From: Aulostomus chinensis
Taxonomy: Eukaryota; Chordata; Actinopteri; Syngnathiformes; Aulostomidae
NCBI GenBank assembly: GCA_037954235.1
Contig: JBBMOA010000019.1
Location: forward strand, 12,593,305 to 12,657,304
Reading direction: 5' to 3'
Length of the DNA: 64,000 nucleotides
The notes beneath the pieces were generated by a model that saw only the letters and a program-made list of their open reading frames with translations, ran no database searches and had not been told where the DNA came from. The position numbers and the translations under genes were made by a program. Position 1 is the first letter of the stretch, and every line of letters begins with the position of its first letter. Shown here piece after piece: positions 54,049 through 64,000 of the stretch.

Positions 54049-57000
54049 CTGCAGAGAGAGAGAAAGAGAGAAAAGCAGAGAGAAGGTGAAGTTTTTCTCC
54101 ATTTTTATGTCATATTAAATGATTAAACAGGTGATAACTAAAACTGCAGCAGGAAATGTAGAATTAAAGTTAAAGCAAGTGCAATTCAGACTGAACCATG
54201 AATACCTAAAATATTTCGAGCCTAACTTGGGAGTCAAAAGCTCAGGCAAGTTAGGTATGAAGGGCGACAGCAGGCCTGACGAGTGTTGTGCGGTCATTGT
54301 GCGTTCTTGGTGGACTAGTCAAGCATGGCGAATTAGAATCATAGAGGTGAGAGGGGAAGAGAGAGTGAGAGTGAGAGAGAATAGAGAAAGTAGGCTGGCT
54401 ATAAGCCAGTTTTCCACACATGATGGAGCACACAGACGCTGCTGCCAAGCCTTCTGCTTTACAGGCCCCTCTACCCAGGCTGCATTTCATCTCATCCACT
54501 CAGCGCCTCACATGGGTCTCATTTACTCTGCTAGATCATCGCTGTGGTATGTTTAGAAGAGTTGTCTAGTTGGAGATGATTCCTAGGATGGAAACGGAGC
54601 TCTGTTTTAGTCGTGCGGCAAATAATAATCCGCAAAGAAGCAATAAGCCCAATGTTTTCTGCGTTAAGGGACGCATGAGAGGAGGAAGCACTGGCAGTGG
54701 AAGACACAGATGACAGTTGAGGGTGATTCTAGACAAGAGGGAGGACTTAAATGTCCTGTTGATGGTGCCAAATGAAATGTTAGGGATTAGAAATGTTATC
54801 TTAATCCATCCCAAGAGGAGCATGATTGTCTGTACCAAATTTAATGGCAATCCATCCAACGCTTGTTGAGACTTTTCATTTCTTATTCACTCATTCATTA
54901 TGTACACGAATGGCACTGAGTGAGAGGTGGCGTAGACCCGGGGCAGGTCGCCAGTCAGTCACTGCTGACATCCACACCTACAAGCAATTTAGAGAGTTTC
55001 CAGTGAACTTGCATGATTTTGAAGGAAAGCTTTCACGGGGGAGAACACAAAAACGACACTAACAACATGGATTAAAAAAAACCCATCAAAAGCGAGTCCA
55101 GCACAAACACATCTTAATCTCCTCCGGCTGCCTGGGAGCCAGATGAACGCTGCCCAACTTCCAGTGATTGTGTTCAGCCAGAGTGAAGCAGCTGCTGCCA
55201 TCAAATCTGAACATCATAAAAACAAAAATGCTCAGGACGAATACAGATTTGTCTCCAAATGTGTGGAATTTAACTTCACCACATAATAAAAATAGGATCA
55301 GAATGGAAACAGCGTCCAAAAGTGACTTTTCTTTCCGTCCTTTGATCACAGTCTTCACTTTAGATCTTCAAGGAACAAAAACTGACCAATAGATGGAGTT
55401 TGACTCGCAGCTCAGCTCTCTTCTCATCACAACGGTGCAGTAGAGCAAACTCAAAACCACTCACGCTGCTCTGATTCTCCAGCCCATCTCAAGCTCCGGA
55501 GTCCCCTCACTGGAGAACAGGACCATGAAGTACTTGAAGTCCTTCATATGGGGTTAGGACTCCGGACTAAGGTTGTCTGTACGTTCAAGCAACTTCCAGA
55601 AATGTCTTTTAGGTCTAATTATCAAATCGGTTTGAGCTGTAGGTCAATCACAGAAGGGGAGAACTGAGCTCCACCTGTTTTAGTCTAGAGATCCCTAGAT
55701 GTGGATGTGATTGACAGCAACTGGTAAAAAGAAACAAGTGAACTACTATCAATGAGGAAAGAGAGAAATGAGGAATATAACCAAAGCCAGATGGAATCTC
55801 TTTGTGGTAGATGTGAAGGCGCATGTGGAAGTACTTACTTGGGATGTTTGTCATACATGATGGGAAGGAACTCATCGACGGGCAGCATCTTGGAAAGTGG
55901 CTCAGCGTTGAGCAGTTTTTGAGCTCCCTGCAGGGAGATGATGTAGGACAGAGTCCAGTAAGAGTAGTCGGCCACCACCAAGTTACGAACGTTCTCCACC
56001 GGCTCCTCGTTTCCAGGGTTCACCTGCTTCCTGCCCAAGTATCTATAGCAACGCATAGCCATAATAAGTACACGTGAAGAGTAAGAATAGTCCCTGAAAT
56101 CTGTTGCTGTTAAACATGACACAAAAATAAAGAAGCGATTTGAAAAAAATAAAACAAAATGCTGTCATTGTTTGTCTAAAAGTTTTTCAGGAAACTATAG
56201 CAACGAAAATACACAAAGCAGGGAATAAAAGAATTACCCTGCATCACACATCTGAATTATTGTCCGATCCTCTCAAAACCACAGAAATTCTGTCACACAA
56301 ATGTGATTTGCTGCACGCACAAACACAGGAGGGAATACTGACAGCCGAACGGGGATCTTTCTCGGCTCAGACACGCACAGCATGCTACATCGACCCCAGA
56401 CTTAACCTGAACAGAAACAAGAATATAAAATATCTCACATGATGTCCCAGTCCAGCTCGATCTGCTCCACCTCCTCCATCAGTCTGATGACTCGTCGTTT
56501 GAAGTTAGCCTGGAAACGGACGTCATCCTCAAAAACCAGAGCTTTGTCCATCTGCAAGTCCACCATCTGAGGAGCAGGAAGGAAAACATGAGGACACTCG
56601 ATAATAAATCTGTAGGGCTTGTTTCTAACAGCTGGTTACATCTCGTCTGGTCTGCTGGTTCCAGCAACCAGGGAGGCGCTAAATATTCTTGTAACTTGTC
56701 GACATGAATGAAATAACAACATAACAGTTGGGAAAGGAAGAGTTCATATACAAAAACAGACAGAGGCACATTCTAAAATTGGATAATGAATGAAAATAAA
56801 ATACTTTCAAAAACTACAAAAGCGTAAGATGTAGTCTTTTAGATTTATTATGTATTGAACTACATTATCTTGAGTAATTTTTCGTTACTTTTTGAAAAAA
56901 ATAAAAGCTTAAAATCTGTATCTTTGTGTGTTTTTGTACTTGCTACATAGTGGGGACCGGGTCACAAGTGAGGACATTTTTGTCGGTCCTCAAAATTGGT

Positions 57001-57162
57001 GTGTGTGTGTGTGTGTGTGATACTTCTACCTCCTTCCAGATGTAGAAGTGGCTGAGGAAGCAGCCCACCTCCCCTTTTGTCAGGGTGCGTCCAGAGAATG
57101 GGTCATAGTAGCCTGGCAGCAGGTTCACGCCCAGAAACTTGATGTCACTGCTATTCAGTGCA

Positions 57163-57225
<63 letters not shown>

Positions 57226-60200
57226 TGCTTTACATTGTCTCATGTAAACATAAAAATAAACTCTCGGTAATCAACTGACTGTGGCAATTTGTACTGCATG
57301 TATTTGATACTCACTTTCCATCCACAGCATCAACCACCTTGACATCAATCTCCAGCTCATTCAGAGAGAACAGCATTCGGTCTCTACGGTCCTGACGCCG
57401 TCTTAGATTGATCAGATAAATCTGAGGACAGGAGGGCGACCCTGTTTTTAAACTGACATGCCTGTAAGCTGACACGTGTATCGCTCAGAGCCAAGTTAGA
57501 TCTGTGCTTAACACGTCTACGGTAAATCTGTAATACCTAGGAGCTCACCTCATCGAAGCTCATCAGGTCTCTCTGCTTGGGGAACATGTGGACGTACCGG
57601 GAGGGGTACATGGGGGGACCGTCAACTATTTGGCAAGTTGAAAAAGAAAAATACAAAAGATTAAAAATACACTTGGGAGGCGTAGTTGCAACATTTATTG
57701 TCTGTTCTACTTTTTTAGTTTCCGATGGTGTCATTTTATTATCGTTCTTACTCATGGATTCCAGATGAACATGAACAAAGTTGAGACGGTCATCTTCTAA
57801 ACTGTGGTGAGGTTTAGCCGGGACGTTCAGGTAGCCGTAGCGCACCTTGTTACACAGGTACATCTGTATCTCTGCAGGGGATCACGGACAAGTGAGTCAT
57901 TCTGTCTCAGGGTTGCAGCCGCTGTGAATCTAATTCCTACGCAGTCCAATAACATTGCTCTACAGCGACATGTTCGGTGTGTGAGCGCTGACTAACCTGC
58001 AGCCCGGCAGGAGAAGGCGAACACAATGATGTCATCATAGGGCCATGAGTACTCTTTGTGAGGAGGGTAGAAGGCCAGTTTCTTCATGCCCTCTTTCCTT
58101 AAATCCAGCATCATAGTGGAGTGGACCATGGGTACGGGGAAGCAGCCCAGCCTGTGGCGGTGGCGGGTGGGGAAATACTCCGCCGTCCTACGATAGTATC
58201 CCTAACAGAACACAAAGAGATACATACAAAGATCGTTAACATAAAGCATGATTGACTTAGACAATTAAAGCTACAGAGTGGACTTTCTGTCTTCATCTAC
58301 TGGCAAAGAGACTTATTACAAGTATTTGCTGACAAACAAGGGCGATGTCATAGCCTACTCTGCTGCTTGTTTTGAATGTCCCCGAGAATTTAATCCACTT
58401 GGTCTAATAACATTTGCAAATTTAGAAGTGCAACACAATTAAATAATTTATCCAGTCCATTGAAGTTGGCAGTCATTTGGGTGTTTGTGAGGAGGGTTCG
58501 TCAGCTGAAGGGCATCACACATCAAGTAGTGCAGAGGGCGAATGGAGGATTAGAGCATGTTTACTGAAGCTGTCTCCTTCATCGGCACTCGGCCCAAGCA
58601 CAAGTTTTAATTGAGAACGGAGTAAACAAATATAAATGATGACTTGCTACTTTGTCAAATATCAGTTGCAGTCATGCACAGGAACATGTCGTATTTATCT
58701 CATAGCGCCTTAACCACAATACGGGATGAAATATCACTTTGTCGCTCGCTGACTTGGGTTGGACAGCATCGGCTACGCTCTGTAGTTCCTAGATGCAGAC
58801 ACAGCCGAAGAGACTTAAGTCCTCATCGGGGTCAGGACCAAACATGCAAGCATGTACAGCAACAAGGTAAATGCAGCCAAACAAGCGTGACGTAACCACG
58901 GTGACAGCGTCTTCTGCATTCTAGGGAGACGCATCCAGGGTGTCCCAAAGCTTTTAACCCTCCTCCTCTATAACTCGCCTGTGGAGTGATGCCGCACCAG
59001 TAGTTGGAATATGCTCCCTGCGAGTCCAACATGGGAGCGATGACAGACTTGTTCTCTGCTATCAGGAGGTTAAGGGTTTCGGGGTTGGTGAGGATATTGT
59101 CGGTGTCAGCATACTGAAACACACAAACACACACAGAGAGAGGGCCAAAAGTGAGAGCGCTGTCTTTTATCGCTGGAACGGTCGCTGCCAAAACTTTCTT
59201 GGAAGAGAAGCAGCAACATATTTCGTAAGATAAATCCAAAATGGAACTGAAATGAATGTTTCACTCATGTGAGAGATTATTCGGTTTTGTACCAGGATGT
59301 AGTCGGCCCAGCGTTTCCTGGCAAAGTTGAGGGCTGCTTGCTTCAGTTTCATCACATATTCATATCTGCTGTTGGGCCAGTGTTTGGGACCCAGCTCCCC
59401 TGCGTACGACCTAAAACAGACAAAAACCACAATTAGCACCTCGTGTTTCTTCCTCTGCTAACCAGTGAACTCAAAGTCCATATTTGTCCAGACGGATAAT
59501 ATAACGATGTGCAGACTTTCGAGAAATATCATTTAAATATGTCTTTATTCATCGTCAGGTGTTCCTGAGAGGACAGAACATTGTGATGTCACATTGATAC
59601 TGACTTTTGATGTTTTGGATATAAAATATCACCACCTCATCATTTCATAGGATTAGACATATTTGTGAATTTTTTTTTTCCAGAATTATCGTGGGGTTCG
59701 GGTCACCGTGATCAGATCAGTTCATCCTTGAGACCAAGTGAACTTTTTATTTTGCCAAATTTGAAGAAATTCCTTCGACGCACTCCTGAGACAGCGCCTT
59801 CATGAGAATGATACTGATAATTAACGTGTCAAAATGATAAGTTACATTGCAGTGGACTTTTTTTTTGGGGTGGGGGGGATCAACTTCTAAAATCTTTTCC
59901 AAGTAAACTTTACAAAGAAAGACGAATGAATCTTTTTTTGACTATAAATCTAATCCAAGGGGTTATTGGTAAATTATTCACAAGCTTTACAGGGAAAAGG
60001 TTGAGCCCATGTTTTCCATATTTGGAGTGTCCAATGATCCAGTAAGTTAATATCAATTATACCAGCACGCAGTGTGAAGACATGAGAGGGAAAAACAGCT
60101 CATGACTTCCACAACAAGCGTCTCTTAATATCCAATAAAAATGGTTGTTATCCTTGAACTATGGAGGGAAACAGAGCAACGTTCGACTACGAACCGTCAG

Positions 60201-63086
60201 TTTATCCCAGGGGTGTCCAAACTGGTCCAACAAATGAGCAGTGTGGACACAGCTTAGTTGATTTAAGTAGAATCAGGTGTTGCTTTTGCTCGGGTGGAAT
60301 GAAAACCTGCAGCCACACCGGCCCTTACTGGACCAGTTTGGACACCCCTGGTTTATCCTGTCCACTATAATGGACCCACTCTTTCTTTTTCTTTTCCTAC
60401 AGATGAATGTGCTGCTGTCTTGGGCTGATTTGTGATTTATGGCCACTATAAATTCATTTCTCTTGACGAACTTACGTGGGTTGGTCCATCGGCCTCCACT
60501 CGATGTAATGGTAGAACCTCTGCATGACGGTGAGCCACTCTTTCAAGATGGCCGTGCTGTTGTCAGAGTTGTGATCCGTGGCTGCCCTGAGGAGCACAGA
60601 CACAGCGGCTCAGAAAACAAGCACCTGATGATCTCGCTCTTATTTTTCAGGGTGCTGTTATGGAAAATAGATAAAAACCCTTTTTTTTTCCAGGGTTGGT
60701 TGGCTTCAGCTGTTTACAAGTCAAACTTGAGCGCTCTCAAGGAATCCAAATCGGCACACGACTCCTGCTCAGCACAATAATTGTGGTTTCAGTGCAAGAG
60801 CTGTGTGGTATCTTCCTTTTCTCAAGAGTGCACAACTGCACGTACGCAACTGCATCTGAACAAATAACTCTTTGGTAAACAAGATAAAAAAACAACAACA
60901 GCCTTCATCCTTCCCCCCTTAAGTGGAGAATTTGGTAACACCCACGCCAGCACAGTGTGAAACCTCACTCCGTTTTACCAGCAGATCAGAATGAATTTGA
61001 ACGTGCTTTCATCATTAGAACTTCTTACATGCTCATTCCCCTGCCAGGCAGAGAAACAATGATGAAAATGGTCATTTAAGAAAAATCAAAGGCTTGCATG
61101 CGCGCCTGTGTAGGATGGAACCCTGACTATCAACACATTTTCTGGGAGTTCATTCAAATCCGAGCGTATTCCCAAACGTGAAAACACGAAGCGGTAAAAA
61201 TCTAGCATTGACTTTCCACAAACGTTTTTTTTTGTTTTGAATTGTAGTCGGGGGATGACTCTGATGAACAGAAAAGGAAACTACCAAGTTAATGATAGCT
61301 GATGAGATGTTCTTCAGACTGAAATCGTTTGATGATGAGGTCACACTGGCTCTTTCCCAGTGAAGCTATATAATTAAGCAGCCGTGCGTCATTTGGAAGT
61401 TGTCGCTGTGGTATGTAATGCAGTTCTCCTCCAGCGTAGCGACTCCTCTATCATCATTTGGTAGAAAGGACACTATAAACACAAGACAGTGAAACTGGTC
61501 GACTGTCAGACATTCTATAGAAAGTACATGAACCGTCTGCACCTATAAACCTTCCTTTCTCGTTCTAAGCAGATTAGTTTGGACAATGTAAATACAAGCC
61601 TGAACGCTCTGTTGATATTCTTGGTGTTTTATGACTTTTGAAGCAATACAAATTTCAATCCATTCACAATTTTTCAAGTTTAAAAAGTTTGTTTCATCGC
61701 ATCCTCCGATGCAAAACCCTGCCACACCAACACCTCTCCTGATCGTACGCAACGTTACATTTTTCCGCTACTGCTCATCAATTCAGCACGTTTCTGTTAC
61801 GTCTGCTACTTACAGTAGCAAAGATCCAGCTCCCAAAGATCAAACTTCACATTGTATTTTTTATTTGTGTTATTCACCACGCCCCGCACACCCGGAACAA
61901 TCCAAAGTAACTTGTACTCTTAGTCTTTCAATGTTTTCTTTTTTCTTTTAATATTTCCTTCACTGACTTGCAGCTCCATCTCTTAAAAGTCAAAAACTGT
62001 ACTTGGGCCGTGTTGTTTATTCATTAAAAGAGACTTCCCTCTTCACTGAACCTCATCTAATCTCAGCTCCTCTACCTGACTTCAATCTTGAAACGTCCTG
62101 TTCATTATTGACGTTTTGACTTCATTTTCTAAACGGTATTTAAATGTTTACACTTAATTCTCAAAATTAGAACTTTGTTATAGATATTTGGACTTAATTC
62201 TCATCAGCTTTGACCTTATTCTGCATGTTTAGATTAAATAAATACAAATCCTCCTCCTGTAATTTGTTTCTTCTATCTGGCCCAGACACTCCAAGGTATA
62301 ATTGCACTTTAACTTGACTACAGACATTAATACTCCACCCACCACTGTATTATAGCATATAGGAGCTAGACATGCATTTTGCTGTGTACAAATGGTTCAT
62401 GATTATAAATTGTGATGACATTGTTCTGGACAAATGCTGAGAAAAACGTCTATATCTGCAGGAGTTCATGTGGTACTGTTGTCTAGTTGTGCTCTGCTTG
62501 TGTTTAGCTGATGCCAACTCCACGTACGGACCCTCGGCTGCTGAAGCGGATTCTGAGAGGAGAAAAAAAAGAAAGAAACCAAACGCTAAACGCGGATGTT
62601 ATCAGTTTCTGTGTTTGAATCGTTCATCTTGTACGTGATAAGAACGGTAAGAAAGTCTAACGGGTTGTGACAAACTCCCCTGGACAAGATTTTCCTGCAG
62701 TCCCAGAAGGAAGTGAAGGCAGCCCCGGACTGAAAGGCGCAGAGGGGAGCAGGGGAGGGGTAGGACGCCGTCGCTTTCACACACTCATTTAAATGCCATT
62801 GACCTTTTGAACGGCTGCTACGGTCGGATTAAAAAAAAAAACCCTTGTACAAACAGCCAGGCAGCGCATGCAGGGAAACCCACCACACAGAGATGCGATC
62901 TTTGGGGTAGTTGAGCCTCTCCAGAGCTCCGAGGTAGTAGGGCAGGGAGTGAGCGGTGTTCCTGGCTATGATGGCTACAACCACCGTCGGAGGCTGCATC
63001 TTAGATTCCTCCGGGTATCTCTCCTCTGAAAAGTAACAGTCTGTATGGGAAACAAAAGCCCCTAAAAGTAGAAAGTGGAGCAACAT
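53814..63086 (-). CDS. cercam: Cerebral endothelial cell adhesion molecule / glycosyltransferase 25 family (complete, 12 exons)
   Basis: ER-lumen member of the procollagen galactosyltransferase family (GT25). Mammalian paralogues COLGALT1/2 add galactose to hydroxylysine of collagen; human CERCAM has been reported inactive in that assay. Coding exons on the minus strand: 63086-62884, 60586-60476, 59410-59293, 59113-58979, 58201-57997, 57871-57752, 57625-57549, 57421-57315, 57162-57030, 56566-56439, 56042-55839, 54048-53814. Total 1776 nt, 591 codons plus TAG (human about 595). Residues 1-17 form a signal peptide (MLLHFLLLGAFVSHTDC). DTD at 147-149 and EDD at 416-418 are acidic metal/nucleotide-sugar type motifs. 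The protein ends RDEL, an ER-retrieval signal. CERCAM-like features (ADTDNILTN, GRTLTKGEVGCFLSH, GRKQVNP) outweigh COLGALT2-like ones near the N-terminus, and human CERCAM is also on 9q34. I am less sure of the paralogue than of the family. Confidence 0.92.
54049..55838 (-). other. cercam intron 11
   Basis: 1.8 kb, GT-AG. No named repeat recognised; short open frames on both strands look like chance. Confidence 0.55.
55839..56042 (-). CDS. cercam: cercam coding exon 11
   Basis: Residues 446-513 (YLGRKQVNPGNEEPVENVRN ... LPVDEFLPIMYDKHP). GRKQVNP is CERCAM-type, where COLGALT1/2 have GRKRMQV. Acceptor GCTATAG, donor GTAAGT. Confidence 0.95.
56439..56566 (-). CDS. cercam: cercam coding exon 10 (EDD motif)
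   Basis: Residues 404-446 (MVDLQMDKALVFEDDVRFQA ... IELDWDI). The LVFEDDVRF block is the second acidic motif (416-418) of the family. Acceptor CTCCTCAG, donor GTGAGA. Confidence 0.94.
56945..56998 (+). repeat. GGGGACC/GAGGAC microsatellite-linked repeat
   Basis: TAGTGGGGACCGGGTCAC followed by GTGAGGACATTTTTGTC and GGTCCTC. This small repeat is often found beside (CA)n tracts in fish, and it abuts the GT tract at 56999. Confidence 0.4.
56999..57019. repeat. (GT)10 tract after cercam exon 9 donor
   Basis: On the sense strand a CA repeat starting 10 nt into cercam intron 9. It is complementary to the UG tract at the acceptor of the same exon. Confidence 0.95.
57030..57162 (-). CDS. cercam: cercam coding exon 9 (flanked by complementary TG and CA tracts)
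   Basis: Residues 359-403 (LNSSDIKFLGVNLLPGYYDP ... EVGCFLSHFYIWKE). Holds the TLTKGEVGCFLSH core of the GT25 domain. The acceptor is a plain TAG straight after about 29 TG units, with no normal pyrimidine tract. The 133 nt are not a multiple of three. Confidence 0.94.
57165..57222. repeat. (AC)29 tract forming cercam exon 9 acceptor region
   Basis: On the sense strand (TG)29 followed directly by TAG and exon 9. Confidence 0.95.
57315..57421 (-). CDS. cercam: cercam coding exon 8
   Basis: Residues 324-358 (IYLINLRRRQDRRDRMLFSL ... VKVVDAVDG). INLRRRQDRR starts the Glyco_transf_25 domain. Acceptor CCTCAG, donor GTGAGT. Confidence 0.94.
57549..57625 (-). CDS. cercam: cercam coding exon 7
   Basis: Residues 298-323 (DGPPMYPSRYVHMFPKQRDL, then MSFDE). 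Linker between the two glycosyltransferase halves. Acceptor AAATAG, donor GTGAGC. Confidence 0.93.
57752..57871 (-). CDS. cercam: cercam coding exon 6
   Basis: Residues 258-297 plus one base (IQMYLCNKVRYGYLNVPAKP ... VHLESM). RYGY-NVP and LEDDRLNFVH resemble human CERCAM more than COLGALT1/2. Donor GTAAGA. Confidence 0.94.
57997..58201 (-). CDS. cercam: cercam coding exon 5
   Basis: Residues 190-257 plus one base (GYYRRTAEYFPTRHRHRLGC ... DDIIVFAFSCRAA). GCFPVPMVHST and YPPH-YSWPYDDIIVFA are family-wide blocks. Acceptor CTGTTAG, donor GTTAGT. Confidence 0.94.
58202..58978 (-). other. cercam intron 4 (GC-AG)
   Basis: 777 nt, starting GCGAGT and ending TTCTGTTAG on the sense strand. The patch CACTTGGTCTAATAACATTTG at 58398-58418 recurs in near-identical form at 13848-13868, suggesting an unnamed repeat family. 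Confidence 0.6.
58979..59113 (-). CDS. cercam: cercam coding exon 4 (DTD motif; GC splice donor)
   Basis: 45 codons, residues 145-189, starting YADTDNILTNPETLNLLIAE and ending CGITPQ. The DTD at 147-149 matches the acidic motif of the first glycosyltransferase half. Phase requires the exon to end at CAG, and the intron then starts GCGAGT rather than GT. Confidence 0.92.
59293..59410 (-). CDS. cercam: cercam coding exon 3
   Basis: Residues 105-144 (SYAGELGPKHWPNSRYEYVM ... KRWADYIL), ending phase 0. Acceptor GTTTTAG, donor GTACAA. Confidence 0.94.
60208..60350. mobile_element. hAT-type MITE with perfect inverted ends
   Basis: A 143-bp element begins CAGGGGTGTCCAAACTGG and ends with its exact inverse; the terminal repeats match over 22 bp. 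It is flanked by a perfect 8-bp duplication GTTTATCC (60200-60207 and 60351-60358). CAG ends and 8-bp duplications are hAT hallmarks. No coding capacity. It is in cercam intron 2. Confidence 0.85.
60476..60586 (-). CDS. cercam: cercam coding exon 2
   Basis: Residues 68-105 (ATDHNSDNSTAILKEWL ... YIEWRPMDQPT). The ATDHN-DN motif is diagnostic of the GT25/COLGALT family. Acceptor CTCCTCAG, donor GTAAGT. Confidence 0.93.
60587..62883 (-). other. cercam intron 1
   Basis: 2.3 kb between the signal-peptide exon and exon 2. No recognisable repeat or exon. First introns often hold regulatory sites, but I can point to none. Confidence 0.5.
62884..63086 (-). CDS. cercam: cercam coding exon 1 (start, signal peptide)
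   Basis: Residues 1-67 plus two bases of Trp68. I chose the ATG at 63086-63084 because CTCCACCATGT is a good Kozak site and a clean signal peptide follows. The frame is open upstream to an ATG at 63197, but that stretch is a CCACCA-type repeat giving a valine run. EERYPEESKMQPP and VVVAIIARNTAHSLPYYLGA follow. Confidence 0.9.
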
Positions 63087-63370
63087 GGTGGAGGCAGGCG
63101 GCGCAGCTCCCGGCTTCGCTGCTGTACGCGTCAGCAGTCCAAGAAAAGGAGGGTTTTCCCTGAAACACCCCCCCACCACCACCACCATCACCACCACCGC
63201 CCCTCCCGACCCAAATGTACAAGCTGTTCAAACCAACCTAGCAGAGCCGAGAAAGAGGGAGAGTTGAATTACAACTTCCGCCTCGGCCCTCGGGAGTTCT
63301 CCAGGGATGGGAAGGCGTCATTTGGCACCGAGAGCTCCTCTTAAATCCCCGGAGACAAGTCCCGAAAGCG
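63087..63370 (-). promoter_or_regulatory. cercam: Putative cercam 5' UTR and core promoter
   Basis: GC- and CpG-richer than the flanks, directly upstream of the cercam ATG. A weak TATA-like GATTTAAGAG sits on the minus strand near 63340-63349. A CACCAC-type triplet tract at 63171-63198 lies in the likely 5' UTR. Promoter status is inferred from position only. Confidence 0.35.
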
Positions 63371-64000
63371 GGGAGTCATTTACATACAACCAAAAACAAC
63401 CCTTTCATGGTGCTTAAATCAATTCATTACACCTTTCTACGGAGGAAAAAATGATTTCAGGCTATATTAACAATTATTCTGAGTCCAATAACTAACTTTC
63501 CCTTGTTATATATTTTTAGAATCATATGATAATGGATCCATATTCAAGAATTTGTAGTCTAAAGTATGAATTATAAGTAAAATAAAGGCTGCAGCACAGT
63601 TTTAAATCTTTATCCTTCATGCAGTTGCTGATATCCACCAGCAGAGGGTGGAAGTGAACCAATAAGAGTGTAAGTAGTGCAAGTGCTTCATTAGCAGGGC
63701 GAATTTAGCTCTTACTACACTTGAGTTTATGTTCTTGTGTTTGCATCTCTACATTTATAGATTGATATCATTTATTATGATTTGCAGGCTAAACTACAAT
63801 GCCTTGTTGTGGATTGACTCACAAGCGGATCAATAGTTGTATCAGTAAATGAAAGTTCTTAATTGTGGGGAAAAAAAGATCTTATCTGTTGTTTTAAACT
63901 TTGTGCAGGTAATTTCATCCAGTTAGATTTTGAAATCAATTACTTTAACTCATGATGGATTGTTTCATGATGCTAAATGGAAGAGCTGATGATCGTCCAA
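63371..64000. other. Upstream flank of cercam
   Basis: AT-rich sequence beyond the GC-richer promoter patch. No gene or named repeat seen. Confidence 0.45.

Noticed and set aside
53814..63086. Assignment as colgalt2 rather than cercam
   Set aside because: The N-terminus leans to COLGALT2, but ADTDNILTN, RTAEYFP, RYGY-NVP, GRTLTKGEVGCFLSH and GRKQVNP follow human CERCAM, and the 9q34 gene neighbours agree.
63075..63344. Plus-strand frame with a run of eight His
   Set aside because: Antisense to the cercam start; the His run is the reverse of the CCACCA-type repeat. No homology known.

Overview
This is vertebrate nuclear DNA, almost certainly from a ray-finned (teleost) fish, possibly a percomorph. 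The genes are split by many short GT-AG introns, and the encoded proteins align along their length with human DBH, SARDH and CERCAM as I remember them. The introns hold fish-type repeats: an L2-clade LINE, a Tc1-like transposon, a tRNA-like dispersed repeat, a small hAT-type MITE and about twenty long (CA)n tracts. I saw no bacterial, phage or CRISPR features.

Layout. (1) 1-3328, + strand: the last four coding exons of dbh (dopamine beta-hydroxylase) and its 3' UTR. The rest of that gene lies left of the window. (2) 3329-6378: a gap between two converging genes. (3) 6379-48375, - strand: the complete coding region of sardh (mitochondrial sarcosine dehydrogenase) in 21 coding exons, 915 codons plus stop, with a probable non-coding first exon ending at 49330. 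(4) About 49500-53813: intergenic DNA, probably including the cercam 3' UTR. (5) 53814-63086, - strand: the complete coding region of cercam, a glycosyltransferase-25 family protein of the ER lumen, in 12 coding exons, 591 codons plus stop, ending in an RDEL retention signal. (6) 63087-64000: its upstream flank and likely promoter.

Exon edges were set by hand from splice signals and reading phase. Both complete genes close in frame with every junction consistent. The tail-to-tail dbh/sardh pair matches the human DBH-SARDH arrangement on 9q34. CERCAM is also on human 9q34 but is not next to SARDH there. The three genes do not form one pathway: dbh makes noradrenaline in secretory vesicles, sardh feeds one-carbon units into mitochondrial folate, and cercam is a collagen-galactosyltransferase paralogue of the ER.

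I found no new multi-gene system. The most interesting signals are RNA-processing ones: cercam exon 9 sits between a (UG)29 tract that forms its 3' splice region and a complementary CA tract just past its 5' splice site; sardh exon 8 has a 5' splice site that runs straight into a CA microsatellite; and cercam intron 4 is a GC-AG intron.
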